Source: Peromyscus leucopus
Lineage: Eukaryota; Chordata; Mammalia; Rodentia; Cricetidae
Assembly (NCBI RefSeq): GCF_004664715.2
Contig: NC_051074.1
Location: 20,170,558-20,234,557, forward strand
DNA length: 64,000 nt
Reading direction: 5' to 3'
The position numbers were made by a program, and so were the translations under genes. Below, piece by piece: positions 10,600 through 21,087 of this stretch. The notes under the pieces were generated by a model that made no database searches, was not told the DNA's origin, and saw only the letters and a program-made list of their open reading frames with translations. Numbering within the stretch: the first letter of the stretch is position 1; each line of letters starts with the position of its first letter.

Positions 10600-11000
10600 T
10601 GCAACAAAATTTATTTACATTGTTACTTACAACCAATGCTCATATGAACTCACAGACTCAGGCAGAAGGCACAGGTTCTGCATGGGACTGCATCAGGTCC
10701 TCTGCACATATATTATGGCTTCCAATTTAGTGTTTTTATGGGAATTCTGAGTGTGTGAACAAGTGGGTCTCTGTTCTTGTGACTTCTTTTGGGCTCTTCT
10801 CCTTGTTGTTTGTTTTGTCCAATTCCAGTGTGTTTATTTTTTTTCTTATTTTGTACTTTGTTTTCTTATATTATATTTTCTTATTATCCCTTAGAAGCCT
10901 GTTTGTTCTCTAATGAGAGGCAGAAAGGGAGTGGATCCTGATGGGAAGGGAAGTGGAGGAGGGAACTGGGGGGAGCAGAGGTAGGGGAAAAATCTCATTC
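10600..11000 (+). mobile_element. Rodent L1 (Lx-type) 3'-UTR fragment
   Basis: 'ggcttccaatttagtgtttt', 'gtgaacaagtgggtctctgt', 'tagaagcctgtttgttctct' and 'agaaagggagtggatcctga' appear in the order known for rodent L1 3'-UTRs. It ends before a clear poly-A, where an LTR-like segment begins. Confidence 0.75.
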
Positions 11001-11004
11001 AAGC

Positions 11005-11490
11005 TGTAGGAGCGAGGAAATACTGAAGGAAGACACCCAGATGCAAATAGTATGAAAGAACAAAAAGTATTTATTGTATCAGTATGCATGTAGGTCATTC
11101 ACCTGTACAAAATTATGATGACCCAAGTGGGACGTGCAGGCTCCTTTTAAGCACAGCTAAGGGGAGTTTCAGGGTCAACTACATAACTGGTTAAACAAGC
11201 AGCAGTTACATTTGTGTATTTCTAATTGGCTGAGGTTCAGTCTTATCCTTTTTAGACACATCTGCACAAGCTTAGACATGACTCTAAGGAGCTGCTGGGT
11301 TTGTCCTTGAGATACTGTGAGGCTGACTTAGACCCTCTGTGTTTGTTTTTCCCTTGACCCTGAGTGTAATGGTCTCATAGATAAGTGGTCCTTTGATGGA
11401 AAAGACACCTGTTTGTCCTTCTCAGAGAACTGGAGCCTAGATTCAGTTGTGAAGGTGGGAGAGTTTAACCTCTTCCAAGCTACCATCCAT
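11005..11490 (-). mobile_element. LTR-like segment
   Basis: Read in reverse there is a CCAAT-type box (from aattggctga near 11224), a TATA-like cttaaaaggagc (from 'gctccttttaagcac' near 11131), and an AATAAA signal (from tatttattg near 11067), spaced as in an LTR. No target duplication was found, and the limits are approximate. Confidence 0.45.
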
Positions 11491-11516
11491 ATATATTACA
11501 TAATACATAATGACAA

Positions 11517-11925
11517 TGTCAGATCCCAAGAAACCCAGGACAAGGCTCACTCAGTACCTGTGGCTCCTCCCAGCACTTCTCACCCAGTCCCAAACCTTAA
11601 ACATCTCCAGCTCAAGAGTTTCCTTCCCCTCCCCCAGCTTCTCATTCCTACAGAAACCTGTTGTTTCAGCCATGTGTTCTCTTGGTTCTCTCTCTGTCTC
11701 TCTGTCTGTCTCTGTCTCTCTCTCTCTGTCTAATCCTCTTGGCTCACTCTTGGCCTCTTTGCCTTCTTGGCTCTCTCTTCTTCCTCTCTCACTCTCTGCC
11801 TCCTCTCCTCTCATGACCTGGTTCAGTCTGGACCCTTGCAGATGCTCTGGCTGTTTTCTCCCTCATGTCTACAGTAAACCTTCTCTTCAACCATACCCTG
11901 AGCAGTCATGGTCTCATTTTCATTC
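11517..11925 (+). mobile_element. LTR-like segment with CT-rich U3/R
   Basis: The end of the segment, 'catgtctacagtaaaccttc' followed by 'catgaccataccctgag'-type text, has the form of a rodent LTR polyadenylation region, preceded by a 100-bp CT-rich stretch. The reading frames across it are Ser/Leu-rich low complexity and not genes. Confidence 0.4.
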
Positions 11926-12088
11926 AGGCTTTATGAAGCTATGTAAAATATATACAGCTATGACAGAATGTGATATTTGTCTTCATGAACCTGGCTTATT
12001 TCATTTAGTAGATGATCTCCAGTTGCATTAGTTTTCCAGAAAATGGCATTATTTCATTCTTTGAGGATGAGTAAAATTCACGTGTGCA

Positions 12089-12089
<1 letters not shown>

Positions 12090-12167
<78 letters not shown>
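12090..12167. repeat. (TG)n(GA)n compound microsatellite
   Basis: About 17 TG units pass directly into about 21 GA units, at the place where the L1 normally has a short TATA run. Confidence 0.95.
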
Positions 12168-12169
<2 letters not shown>

Positions 12170-12290
12170 ACATTTCCTTTACCCATTCACACATGGGCAG
12201 ATGCCTAAGGTGATTCCTTAATGATTGCAAATAGCGGCACTATAAGCATGAATTTGCAAGGGTTGTGTTATGTTGCCTTAGAATCCTCAG

Positions 12291-12292
<2 letters not shown>

Positions 12293-12330
<38 letters not shown>
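12293..12330. repeat. (CA)n microsatellite
   Basis: About 19 CA units inside the antisense L1. Confidence 0.95.
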
Positions 12331-12333
<3 letters not shown>

Positions 12334-12477
12334 TTTCAAAGCTGGGTCACATGATAGGTATATGTTCAGTTTTTGAGGGCCTTCCACACTGATTAGTGGC
12401 TAGGCCAGTTTACATTCCCACTAGTAGCTTTGTCTTGGATTTTTGGACTTTTTAGCTTTCACAACTGTGAGAAACAA

Positions 12478-12617
12478 ATGTGGAGGCATGGTAGCATATG
12501 CCTGTAACCCCCACACTCACTCAGTCTGGAGGTAAAGGCAGGAAGAACATGAGTTTGAGGCCAACCGGGGTGATGTGGTGAGTCTGACCTAGAGCAGGCT
12601 CCTATCTCAAAACAACA
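12478..12617 (+). repeat. Diverged B1-type SINE
   Basis: 'ggaggcatggtagcatatgc', ctgtaacccccacac, 'gagtttgaggccaaccgggg' and a ctatctcaaaacaaca end follow the B1 plan with many changes, so it is an old copy. Confidence 0.75.
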
Positions 12618-12659
12618 GCAAACAAAGACTGGAGAAATAGTTGAGTGCTATTATACTAC

Positions 12660-12738
12660 ATACCATACCACACACGCCCCAGGCCCACGCACAAGCGCGC
12701 ACGTGCACTCATGTGTAAACACACACACACACACACAG
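12660..12738. repeat. CA/CG-rich simple repeat after a SINE fragment
   Basis: A possible B2/B3 scrap (gactggagaaatagttgagt, near 12625) leads into acaagcgcgcacgtgcac and then (CA)n. Confidence 0.7.
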
Positions 12739-12867
12739 GTTTATTATTTAAGCCACTGAGTGTGCTATTTTGCTGTAATTGCTTAGGTAAAGGAAGATGG
12801 AAAGTCTTCTGTAGTAATATTCCCACACTACACAAAGCAGAGTAATTCCAATTGAATGTAAACTGTC

Positions 12868-13115
12868 GCTGTGGTCATCTGAATATTTCTTTTTTCTTTT
12901 TCTTTCTTTCTTTCTTTCTTTTTTTTTTTTTTTTTTTTTTGGTTTTTCGAGACAGGGTTTCTCTGAATATTTCTGTATACCAAAATTCGTATGTTGAGTC
13001 CTCATTACTAAGTCGATGGGTTTTGAGAGAAACCAAAAGATCATGAAGGGTTTGCCCCATGAAGATGATTCATGTTTTTATGTGAGGCCTCAGAGAAATA
13101 ACTTCTGTTTCAACA
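12868..13115 (+). mobile_element. MLT1-type MaLR LTR fragment, split by B1
   Basis: 'gaatatttctgtataccaaa', 'attcgtatgttgagtcctca' and 'atgtgaggcctcagagaaat' match the 5' half of an MLT1-like LTR. A very short B1 is inserted at 12891-12962. Confidence 0.6.
12891..12962 (-). repeat. Extremely 5'-truncated B1
   Basis: Only about 25-30 bases of B1 remain (gagacagggtttctct plus the tail junction), with a long T/CTTT tract as the reversed A tail. The flanking repeat ctgaatatttct is at 12879-12890 and 12963-12974, showing a genuine retroposition. Confidence 0.9.
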
Positions 13116-13298
13116 TATGGAAAGTGTGGGAACACTGGCCTATGCCTTCAGGCAAGATCCCAGCACCTGTAGAGATGAAGCCACGCCCCTCTACAGCTTG
13201 AGTTAAGATGTTGTCTGGGGTGCAGCCAGACAGCAGCCCCTAATTTATGGCCATGCTCCCTTTCACATCCATTCACCTGGACTAAGTCATGTGATATG

Positions 13299-13716
13299 TG
13301 TTAGGTCCAAAGCAGACCCCCAAAACGGCAGTGCCAGGGACATTGTCCTAAGCAGAAGGACTTGGGCTGGGTAAACAGAAGGGTTGTTATTGGATAAACA
13401 GAGGCCTAAATGCCAGTTTCTGTTTATCTGGAATCTTCCTTAAACCTCCAGAAACTTCCCTTAATCCCGCCTCAAAGGTCAACTACCGTGGGTAAGGGCG
13501 TCTAGTTCTGGAACAATCCAGTCTGTATGAGCTCAAAGACCCCACCCTGCTAACAGTCATAGAAAATCTACCTGCTTTTTCAGCATTTTTCTTTTCTCCT
13601 CCAACCCTTCCCCTCCCCCACTGCCAGAGCTAGCCTCAGCAATTTGATCCCCCAGTAAATCTCCTTTCTACCCACGGAATGGTCCAGTTCCTGGTTTCGC
13701 TGCGCCCCTAATTACA
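13299..13716 (+). mobile_element. Solo LTR, probable class I ERV
   Basis: The segment runs from TGTTAGGTCC to CTAATTACA with TG...CA ends. Flanks carry tatg (13295-13298 and 13718-13721, one base off the border on the right), close to the 4-bp duplication of class I elements. A ccccagtaaatctcc polyadenylation-like region is near 13651. Confidence 0.6.
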
Positions 13717-13721
13717 GTATG

Positions 13722-14420
13722 AAAGTTCCCATGACCCTAAAAGGTTATAAAAAGTCAGACCTTTGTTCTGGGCATTGGTCCAAGGTCTTTGGAAGTCTGA
13801 AGAGACTCCTCTGGCCTTCCCTCACTATCTCTCTCACAGGAACTCTCTCCTCAGTTCGTCCTTCTCTCTCCTTCCCACCCCCTCTCCTCATCCCCCATTC
13901 TCATTCCTTTTTAAGATTTAATTATTTTATTTTACATGTATGAGTGTTTTGCCTGCATATATGTATTTGCATTGCCTGCATGCCTGGTGCCTGCAGAGGT
14001 CAGGAGAGGGTAACAGATCTCCGGGCTGTGAGCTGCCCTCTGGATGCTGGGAGCCAAACTCAGGCCTTCCACAAGAGCAACAAGTGCTCTTAAACACTGA
14101 TCCCCCACTCTCACACTTACAAAGCGCCCCTCCAGACTTTAAGGGGTCCTTCCCCCTTAAGGTTCCAACATGTTTGGGTCTCCATACATGGTCCTGTGTC
14201 TAATTCTGTCCCTCCCACCCTGAGGCCCAACCATGGCCTTGAGCTCTCTCATGCTAATAAACCTCATTGAAGGGACTCACGCCAGCTTCTTCAAGGACTC
14301 ACCACTACTGTCACTGGATCATCTCTTACTACAAAGAGTCAGCAAGAAGGTACTCTTACAGGACGTAGGGGGCACAGCCTGTGCCCCAAGCCTGGTTCTG
14401 CCACCAATCCTCATTAAGTG
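13722..14420 (+). mobile_element. LTR-like segment split by a B3-type SINE
   Basis: A TATA-like ggttataaaaagtc (near 13743) and a polyadenylation-like catgctaataaacctc (near 14249) are joined by CT-rich sequence and interrupted by the SINE at 13904-14099. Ends were not resolved. Confidence 0.4.
13904..14099 (-). repeat. B3/B2-type SINE
   Basis: Reversed tRNA-derived SINE: ttaagatttaattatttt start, 'gtatgagtgttttgcctgca', 'gcctggtgcctgcagaggtc', and a 'gagcaacaagtgctcttaa' end with box A region. A 14-bp imperfect target duplication (atcccccattctca, 13890-13903; atcccccactctca, 14100-14113) flanks it. Confidence 0.9.
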
Positions 14421-14562
14421 AATTTAAGTGAGTAAAATTCATAGTGTATAGGATGAAAAGGAAATCTGTTCAATGCGGACATGTGGAGAAGAAGGTTGAA
14501 GAGATCCAGTGACCCCACCCCACCTTATCTATCTTAAGGTCCTGACATAAAGGCAGGGTTTT

Positions 14563-14741
14563 TGTTTGTTTGTTTGTTTGTTTGCTTGCTTGTTTGGTGT
14601 TCTGAGACAGAGTTTCTCTGTGTAGCCCTAGCTGTCCCGAAAGTCAGTCTGGAGACCAGGTTGGCCTCAAACTCCGAGATCCGTCTGCCTCTGGCTCCAG
14701 AGTGTGCTGGGATTAAAGGTGTGCGTCACCACTCCAGGCTG
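14563..14741 (-). repeat. B1 SINE with (GTTT)n tail
   Basis: Reversed B1 ('gagtttctctgtgtagccct' to tgtgcgtcaccactccaggc) with a (TTTG)n expanded tail. Target duplication aaggcagggtttt (14550-14562) versus aaggtagggtttt (14742-14754). Confidence 0.95.
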
Positions 14742-14759
14742 AAGGTAGGGTTTTCATAG

Positions 14760-15610
14760 AAGACACAACACGGCATAGACAGCAGCCCGGACAAGCTGTG
14801 GTCCCTGACCACCACTCTCGGCCACAAGGCTCCCTGAGAGGTCAGCTGACTAGTTTCAGGACTTCCTCCAGAGACAAGTTTCTCCTCCCAGCAGGACATT
14901 TATAAGGAGCTTTTAATTTGGGGGGGGGGTCCATTCTTTCAATTGCCTGGCAGTCAGAGGGGAGCACTGGTGTCTCTAACATCTGTTCTTGCCAGATGGG
15001 CTGTCACTGTGGCACCTAAGGACCAGGGAGTGGGTCCCTGGCGGCACCATTGCTGGGTGGCCACACTAGTGGAGTACTAGCAGGGTTGAAGGGCATTGAA
15101 GGGGACCCCTCCCACAGGAGCCACAGCTTATGAAACCGGAAACTCAGACTGCAGGCAGGACTCTGCTTGGTACCAGGCCCTGGAGTTCCTACTACCAGCT
15201 GCCTCTTTAGAAACAGAGACTGTTAATATTCTGATCCGCCCCTTGAAATTCCACCCCTTGGTGCTGCTCTGTGTCCTGAAGTAAAAGCCCCATTCTAAGG
15301 AATAACTCCTCCCCTTACTCTCTCTCTTCCACTTTTCCTCCCATGAAGTCCATACCCCCATTCTCTCTTTCTTTCCTATCTCTCTCTTTTTTTTTTTTTT
15401 GGTTTTTCGAGACAGGGTTTCTCTGTGTAGCTTTGCGCCTTTTCCTGGAACTCACTTGGTAGCCCAAGCTGGCCTCGAACTCACAGAGATCTGCCTGGCT
15501 CTGCCTCCCGAGTGCTGGGATTAAAGGCGTGCACCACCGCCGCCCGGCTCATCTCTCTATTATAATAAACTCTCCACATGGATGCAGCATCAGGCTTGTA
15601 AATTACTGGC
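14760..15610 (+). mobile_element. LTR-like segment split by B1
   Basis: The sequence right of the B1, 'ctctattataataaactctc', is a typical LTR polyadenylation region, and the CT-rich sequence left of the B1 (15300-15380) is its continuation. The 5' limit is unknown and may lie near 15090; the part before that may be unrelated. Confidence 0.4.
15386..15548 (-). repeat. B1 SINE, full length, young
   Basis: Nearly consensus reversed B1 with the 'tagctttgcgccttttcctg' variant and CpG-containing ends (ccgccgcccggc). Flanked by atctctct at 15378-15385 and 15551-15558. Confidence 0.95.
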
Positions 15611-16034
15611 CGCCGGGCACCACTGCCATGCCTTCATGGTGTGCACCAGTCCAGCATGTTTCCCTGCACTCGAGGGATATCCTCGGAGGTTCCCCTGCGC
15701 AATAATTCATAACACTGACCATAGTGTAGGAAATAGTTTTATTTAGATCCCAAGTTTGGGCAAGTAGAGTAAGGACTGTCCATCTCAAAGAGCTTTCCCG
15801 TTTCCTAGGCCTCAGGGTTCTGTGAAACAATAGGCAGAACATTCCCCCACTCACCAGATTCTTGTCCCAAGACATTTCTTCGCCTTCTGTGACCAACAGA
15901 TTTGCAGAGCAAAGACTGACAGTCTTTTCCTTGAAAATCACCTTCTGGGCCCTACATCCTGTATCCCTGATTAACAGCAGCAGAGGAAGGAACAGGGAAG
16001 TAGGGAAGTGTCATGTTGAACCTCCCGAGACATG
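15611..16034. other. Unclassified sequence
   Basis: A 'gaaatagttttatttagatc' motif (reversed AATAAA type) near 15730 suggests it may be part of a reversed LTR, but no family could be assigned. The ORFs here have no recognisable domain. Confidence 0.35.
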
Positions 16035-16165
16035 TGTATTTGGAGGTCAGAAGACAAGCATGAGAGATGTTCCTCTCCTATGTCTACATGGGCTATGGGG
16101 GCCACCTCAGATCATCAGGCTGACATGGCAAGTACCTTTATTGGCTGGGCCACTATTACTGACCC
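16035..16165 (-). repeat. B3-like SINE fragment, antisense
   Basis: 'tttggaggtcagaagacaag' followed by ttcctctcctatgtctac, 'cagatcatcaggctgacatg' and caagtacctttattggctg follow the reversed layout of a rodent tRNA-derived SINE with substantial divergence. Confidence 0.55.
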
Positions 16166-16229
16166 AGGATGATGAATTTCATGTTTATTTTTGTCTTTTT
16201 CTTTAATTCTTTTGAATCTGCTCTGTTAT

Positions 16230-16575
16230 GTGATTAGTGGTCAAAGAATGGGCTCAGTCATAAACCTGGCCCTGGGTGGAAACATGACATCCTGAACTTC
16301 CCAAAGGCTCATAAGATAACCAACTAACAGGAGGATTTACAAACCATTGTCTTAACCTGGACAGGAAAACAGTCCTTGGGAAAGTTGTCTGTTCCAGAGG
16401 AGACTTTTAAACCTGCCTAAAACTATAGGTAAGCACAATTGTTTCTCTGGCCATTGTCCACTCTCACCCTGTGAGTGTTTTTCTCCTCGGTGGTCCCTCT
16501 GGCCACTGTCCATTCTCATCTTTGAGAGTTCCTCTCTGTATACTATAATAAACTTTACCTACCTTCTACACAACT
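16230..16575 (+). mobile_element. LTR-like segment
   Basis: Two related CT-rich blocks ('tctggccattgtccactctc' and 'tctggccactgtccattctc') precede 'atactataataaactttacc', a polyadenylation-like region. No target duplication seen. Confidence 0.45.
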
Positions 16576-16748
16576 GTGTCTTATCTGAATGTTTTTTTTT
16601 CAGTAGAGATCACAAAGACTAGGTGCCTGAGGAGAGGCCATGGGAGACCTCAGGAACACCTTAATGTTATACTTCTCAGTTGTCAAAGCTGGGAAGAACA
16701 TGGTTTTGTTGGTAAGTTTCCTAGCATAAGGTATTTCACTATAGCCCC

Positions 16749-17079
16749 TGTAGTGGGTAGCCATTCCAGCTTGGTTCTGGAAGTTCCAACCCCCATTGAG
16801 ACTCTGGCAACTGTCACGCCTACGAGGCGGGGCGAGGGGAGGCGCCGGGGGACCCGAGAGCTGGATGGGTCAGTGCTCTCTCTGGGCGCTCTCTCAGTGT
16901 CGGGACGCTGACCGGTGCAGATTGACCGTGCAGAGCTCCGGAGAACACCGCTGGACTGCATTGCACCTTCCCCAGACCCTGCGACTTACCCATTACTCAA
17001 TTTGTGAGTTACGCCATTAAATAAATATCCTTTTAACTACGTGGAGTGGCCAAAATAATTTCTCCAATAAGCCCCTACA
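16749..17079 (+). mobile_element. CpG-rich solo LTR
   Basis: A 331-bp unit from TGTAGTGGGTAG to AAGCCCCTACA, with TG...CA ends and near-inverted termini. It has a very GC-rich body (gaggcggggcgaggggaggc near 16823) with many intact CpGs, and 'ccattaaataaatatcc' near the 3' end. No matching target duplication was found. It may belong to a mys-like cricetid LTR group, but that is inference. Confidence 0.7.
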
Positions 17080-17082
17080 TGG

Positions 17083-17510
17083 ATTAATACAGTTGTGACA
17101 AGTTAAAGTTGTGTCCTATAAACCCTAATACAACAAAACCAAGGGACAGGTAATTCAGTGCAAATAAGGTGATAACAGATATCAATCTGGTCACCCCAAC
17201 AATCACATTACCCACAAATTATCTAAATATTCCCATTAAAGGGCAAAATGTCTATTATAAATAAATTCCCTGTATCAGAAACTTTAAACATAAAGAGAGA
17301 CATGGGGTAAGTTCTATATTTCTAAACATCAAAATACTCTCATGGATAAAATAACAGTGAAGGGATGGGTTGACTGAGATGATGCAATAATCACTGTGCC
17401 ATTTGAAACATTAATTCACCTAATAACAAAGCAGAGAAATGCTGCAAGGAAAAAAGCTGGAAGAACTGCGAGATAAAATACAAACTTTACCTTTATAGTG
17501 AAGACATTAG
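17083..17510 (+). mobile_element. Ancient L1 (L1M), ORF2 5' block of the split element
   Basis: 'gttgtgacaagttaaagttg', 'cctataaaccctaatacaac', 'cattaaagggcaaaatgtct', 'gtgaagggatgggttgac' and 'cacctaataacaaagcagag' are in L1 order, and the first picks up almost exactly where the block ending at 8775 stops. It covers the spacer and endonuclease part of ORF2, with no open frame. Confidence 0.75.
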
Positions 17511-17514
17511 CACC

Positions 17515-17874
17515 TGTCTTAGTTAGGGTTTCTACAGCTATGAAGAGACACCATGACCACAGCACCTTAGAAGGAAAACATTTAATTGGGGGTGGCTGGG
17601 CAGCTTACAGTTTCAGAGGTTCAGTCTGTTATCATCATGGCTTGGAGCATGGTGGTGTGCGGGCAGATGTTGTTCATGCTGGCTACATCTTGGCTGCAGG
17701 GAACGAGAAGTCGACTGTAACACTGGGCAGTATCCTGAGCATAGTAAACCTGAAAGCCCGCCCCCACAGTGACACACTTCCTCCAACAAGGCTACACACA
17801 CTCCAACAAAGCCACACCTCCTAATAGTATCGCTCTCTGAGATGATGGGGGCCAATTACAGTCAAACTACCGCA
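17515..17874 (-). mobile_element. MT/ORR1-like ERVL-MaLR solo LTR
   Basis: The + strand begins TGTCTTAGTTAGGGTTTC and ends CAAACTACCGCA. A perfect 5-bp target duplication, gcacc, is at 17510-17514 and 17875-17879, as expected of ERVL-type elements. 'gaagagacaccatgaccac' and 'cacacctcctaatagt' are family hallmarks. It inserted in the L1M backbone. Confidence 0.85.
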
Positions 17875-17879
17875 GCACC

Positions 17880-18735
17880 TTTCAGTAATTGCTTAAAAAA
17901 AAGAGACTTAGAAATAGTTCAGATTGAAAAGCAGTGTAAACTAGCCACACTTGATGGATGTTGTTAGAACGGCAGAATATACATCCTTCCAAATTCAGAG
18001 AGGAAAACATCCATCATATCCCACACCATAGAACAGATATCGGCAAAGTTAGGAAGAACTCATATTTTAAGTATGTCCTTGAACAATAATGTAGTGAAAT
18101 CAGAAAACAACAGAAGTATCTTAAGACTCCTCCAAACATTTCTAAATTGAACAAGTTACTTCTAAGTCTATATAACAAAAGAAAAAAAATCAAAAGTAAA
18201 ATTAGGTAACATTCCTGGAAGAAAATTTCACAAGAAACAAGGAAAAAAAAACCCAGTTTCTTAAAAAGGAATAATGAAAAATGCCCAGTCCTGAGTAAAA
18301 TACTAAATGTTTTCTCCCAAACCAGAGATAAGGGGGAATTCTGCTCTCCCCATCCCAACATCATCCTGGAGATCATAGTCAGTGCAGAAAGATAAAAGAA
18401 AAGAAAAAGGGAGAGGGGGGAAGAAAATTGTAATATAACTGACAGTTCTGTCTACACAAAGTTCTGAGAATGCGAAGTTGTCCATAGCACCAGAAGGCAG
18501 ATCTGGGACCGCCAATGGTTGACCAGGATTCTTCCCAGGACAATGAGATATCAGCAAGACTGCAAAGAGGCGTGAGAAAACCGTGTGGAGTGATGGACAT
18601 GGCAGGCTCATTTGCTTGGTTGAGGTGATGGTTGTATAGATGTTGATGGATGTCAAAACTTGTTAAATTGTATGCTTAAAGCATATATAGTTTATTGCAC
18701 GTCAATCACACCTCAATCAAGCTGTTAATAAAAAA
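17880..18735 (+). mobile_element. Ancient L1 (L1M), ORF2 remainder and 3' end
   Basis: ORF2 text is present ('ggcagaatatacatccttcc', 'aagtatgtccttgaacaata', then 'accagagataagggggaatt' and 'ggagatcatagtcagtgcag', with about 1 kb missing between them), followed by a typical L1M 3' end: 'gtcaaaacttgttaaattgt', 'gtttattgcacgtcaatcac', cctcaatcaagctgtt and an A-rich tail near 18730. All frames are broken. Confidence 0.8.
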
Positions 18736-19529
18736 AGAAAGAGGTGCAGAAACAAGAAACGAAGAGAGTGTGTTATAAATTTGATGATATTTGGGGTGAG
18801 CTACTTAGGGATTAAGACACCAAAATGATTTTGTTTGTTAAGGAGTCAGATAGTCTCTAGTGCCTAAGTAATTTTTTTTTTTAGAGGAAGCTAGGCGTAT
18901 AGGGATGAACATTATTCTGGAGTCATGGTGTCAATTAGTGGCTTTCCAGAAAAATCACCTTAATTGAAATAATGCATTAATTGCCCAGAGCAGAATCAAT
19001 GACCCCTTCAAGATAGAGCTCAGGTCTTAAAACTCAGGGAATGCAGAGACTGATCGCTGGTCTCAGCAGCATACAGAGGGAGTGATGTGGAGTCCTCCAT
19101 ATCCTGCCCTGGAGAATCTGCCCTTACCAAACACAATATGAGTTTCCAGGCTTCCCACTCTGTACCATGAACCAGCTATGAGCCTACCTAGTTAGCATTG
19201 CCAGCTGCGGTCAGGGAGCAGGCAATGACTAATCTCACCATTTAGCCTTACCCGGCACCCATGCCGTTCCAGTGGCTTTGCCTGTACCAGCCCTTACGTA
19301 GGCATACAAAGACATGAAATTTCTGTTCTGGTTTCTGGGCCAGCGTGTTCTCGTTACCATAGCTGGTGCTAGTCACATTGATAGCCATTTGCTACCTAGT
19401 TATTTCTCAAAGCTAAAATACAGCAACAAGTGCCAAGCTTATCTCCTCATCTCGTGCTTACCCATCAGCCTGACTCCGGCTGTTTGCACACGTGTGTATT
19501 TTAGGTACTGGTTACTTACCTCTTTCCCG
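18736..19529. other. Unique non-coding sequence
   Basis: No repeat or gene recognised. It begins right after the L1M 3' tail. Confidence 0.5.
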
Positions 19530-19755
19530 GAGCCAGGCTACTGTCCTGAGACTCTTAAGTGTAATAATGAATGTTATCCATGCACTGACCCTGTGCAGCA
19601 GATGGTGTGATCGCCTCGTTTAAAGATGAGGAGCTGGAGGAACCGAGACATAGCAGAGGATAAATAAGCCCTCCCACCTTTCAGAGTTAGTAATACAGGA
19701 CGGAGCCAGGGCCGATCACAGTCACACACACCCCAACTTTAGACCCACGCTCTTT
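19530..19755 (-). repeat. MIR SINE
   Basis: Reversed MIR: tgaccctgtgcagcagatgg, 'tttaaagatgaggagctgga', gaaccgagacatagc, and 'aatacaggacggagccaggg' are in the right order for the core and box regions. Confidence 0.7.
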
Positions 19756-21085
19756 GTTTGATCTCATCATAGCATTCACAAAAGAGAGGGAGGATATGAT
19801 TGGCCACGAGCTAGTTGTTTTGCACAGTAAAAAACACTCTTTTGTTCAGCCACAGACTCCTTCAATTCTTTTCTCATTGGAGACATCGTCAAGGGAGAGT
19901 AACAGAATGACCCATTGTAAAGCCATCCTGACGACTCTCAGAACAGCCCACGGTTCTGTGTCTCTGAAAATGACATGGGGGCGTTCAAGAGGGACTCTGA
20001 GATGAATTAGTAGGGAATAATAGGGAGTAATGATTTATTAGATAAGTTATTAATGCCGTGGCAGATAGGCAGATCGATACCTGCATGGCGGGGACCCCGA
20101 AGAGATTTCAGGGCCATTGGGCTTCAGACTACAGCAAGGGATATCGAGAAGGAATGGTCAAATATCACAGTTTCTCCAGTTGATGGTCGGTCCCATGGTG
20201 TGTGATCCTTGAGAAAAATAGGCGCTAGCATCGACTACGGCGTCTCCCAAATGCCCCTTTTCCCGTGCTTTAGAGCACAGGCCAAATCAAGAGTTGCGAT
20301 GGAGGCAGGCTAAGTGGGTCAAGAACAGAATGTCTAGATCAAGTTATCTCTGCACTTGTACTGTGGGACCGGACGAACCAGCGTTGTTTGCAGAGGGGAT
20401 CTGCCTCCTGTCCATACCTAAATCAGCTGTCCCCTGGAATGTGGCCGGGCCAGCACAAAGCAAGCTAAGCTAATGGTGTCGCTGCTGGTGCCTTCTAACC
20501 TGTAAATGTCCTCCTCTCTCTCTGAGGTAAGTAATTGCACACAAAGGGGAACATAGAGGAGAACACGAGTCCAGCAGCTGCTGCCACTGGACGGACCCCG
20601 GGAGCTTCCTGTTCACCCGCCCCCATGGCCACTAGCAGCGCCGCACACAGATTAAGCAACAATCTTTCGCGGAACAAACACGTGGAAGAAGACAAACGCC
20701 TCTAATGCAGTGGACCGCTTGCCTTCTGGATGTTCTTGTTGCTCCCTGTACACTCCCTGTGTGCACCCCTTCCCCCTGCCCTCCCCCACCCAAATTCAGA
20801 GGTTTATCTCCCTGTTAGCGTTAGTAAACTTTATATCACCACTTCCTGGCTTGGCTTGGCTTTCCTTTTTTTTAAAACAGTTTCTTGGCCACCTACCCCA
20901 CTGCTCAACCACAGCCGGGCAGGTGGACACTCACGGATATAAGATGGGTTCCTCCCTTTCTTCGTATATATAGCTCCTACCTCAAAGCAACTCCTGCTGT
21001 CTCCTGTTTTAAAGAGACGAATTGCAGAAAAACAGTAAGATTTCTTTCTGTCAGCATTGCCAAAGGAGAGAGACGCAACAAAAGT
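19756..21085. other. Unique non-coding sequence
   Basis: No repeat or coding exon recognised. CpG frequency around 20080-20260 and 20580-20660 is higher than in neighbouring unique DNA, though not enough to call a CpG island by eye. Confidence 0.45.
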
Positions 21086-21087
21086 TA

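Larger units (their letters stand above)
11930..12445 (-). mobile_element. L1M (L1MA/MB-like) 3' region, antisense
   Basis: 'tcttcatgaacctggcttat', 'ggcattatttcattctttga', 'cccattcacacatgggcaga', 'gctgggtcacatgataggta' and 'ccagtttacattcccactag' match the reversed 3' part of mammalian L1 in the right order. Two groups of dinucleotide repeats have expanded within it. Confidence 0.75.

Noticed and set aside
11510..12031. 173-codon ORF rich in Ser/Leu
   Set aside because: It lies in a CT-rich LTR-like segment, continues into antisense L1, and has low-complexity composition.
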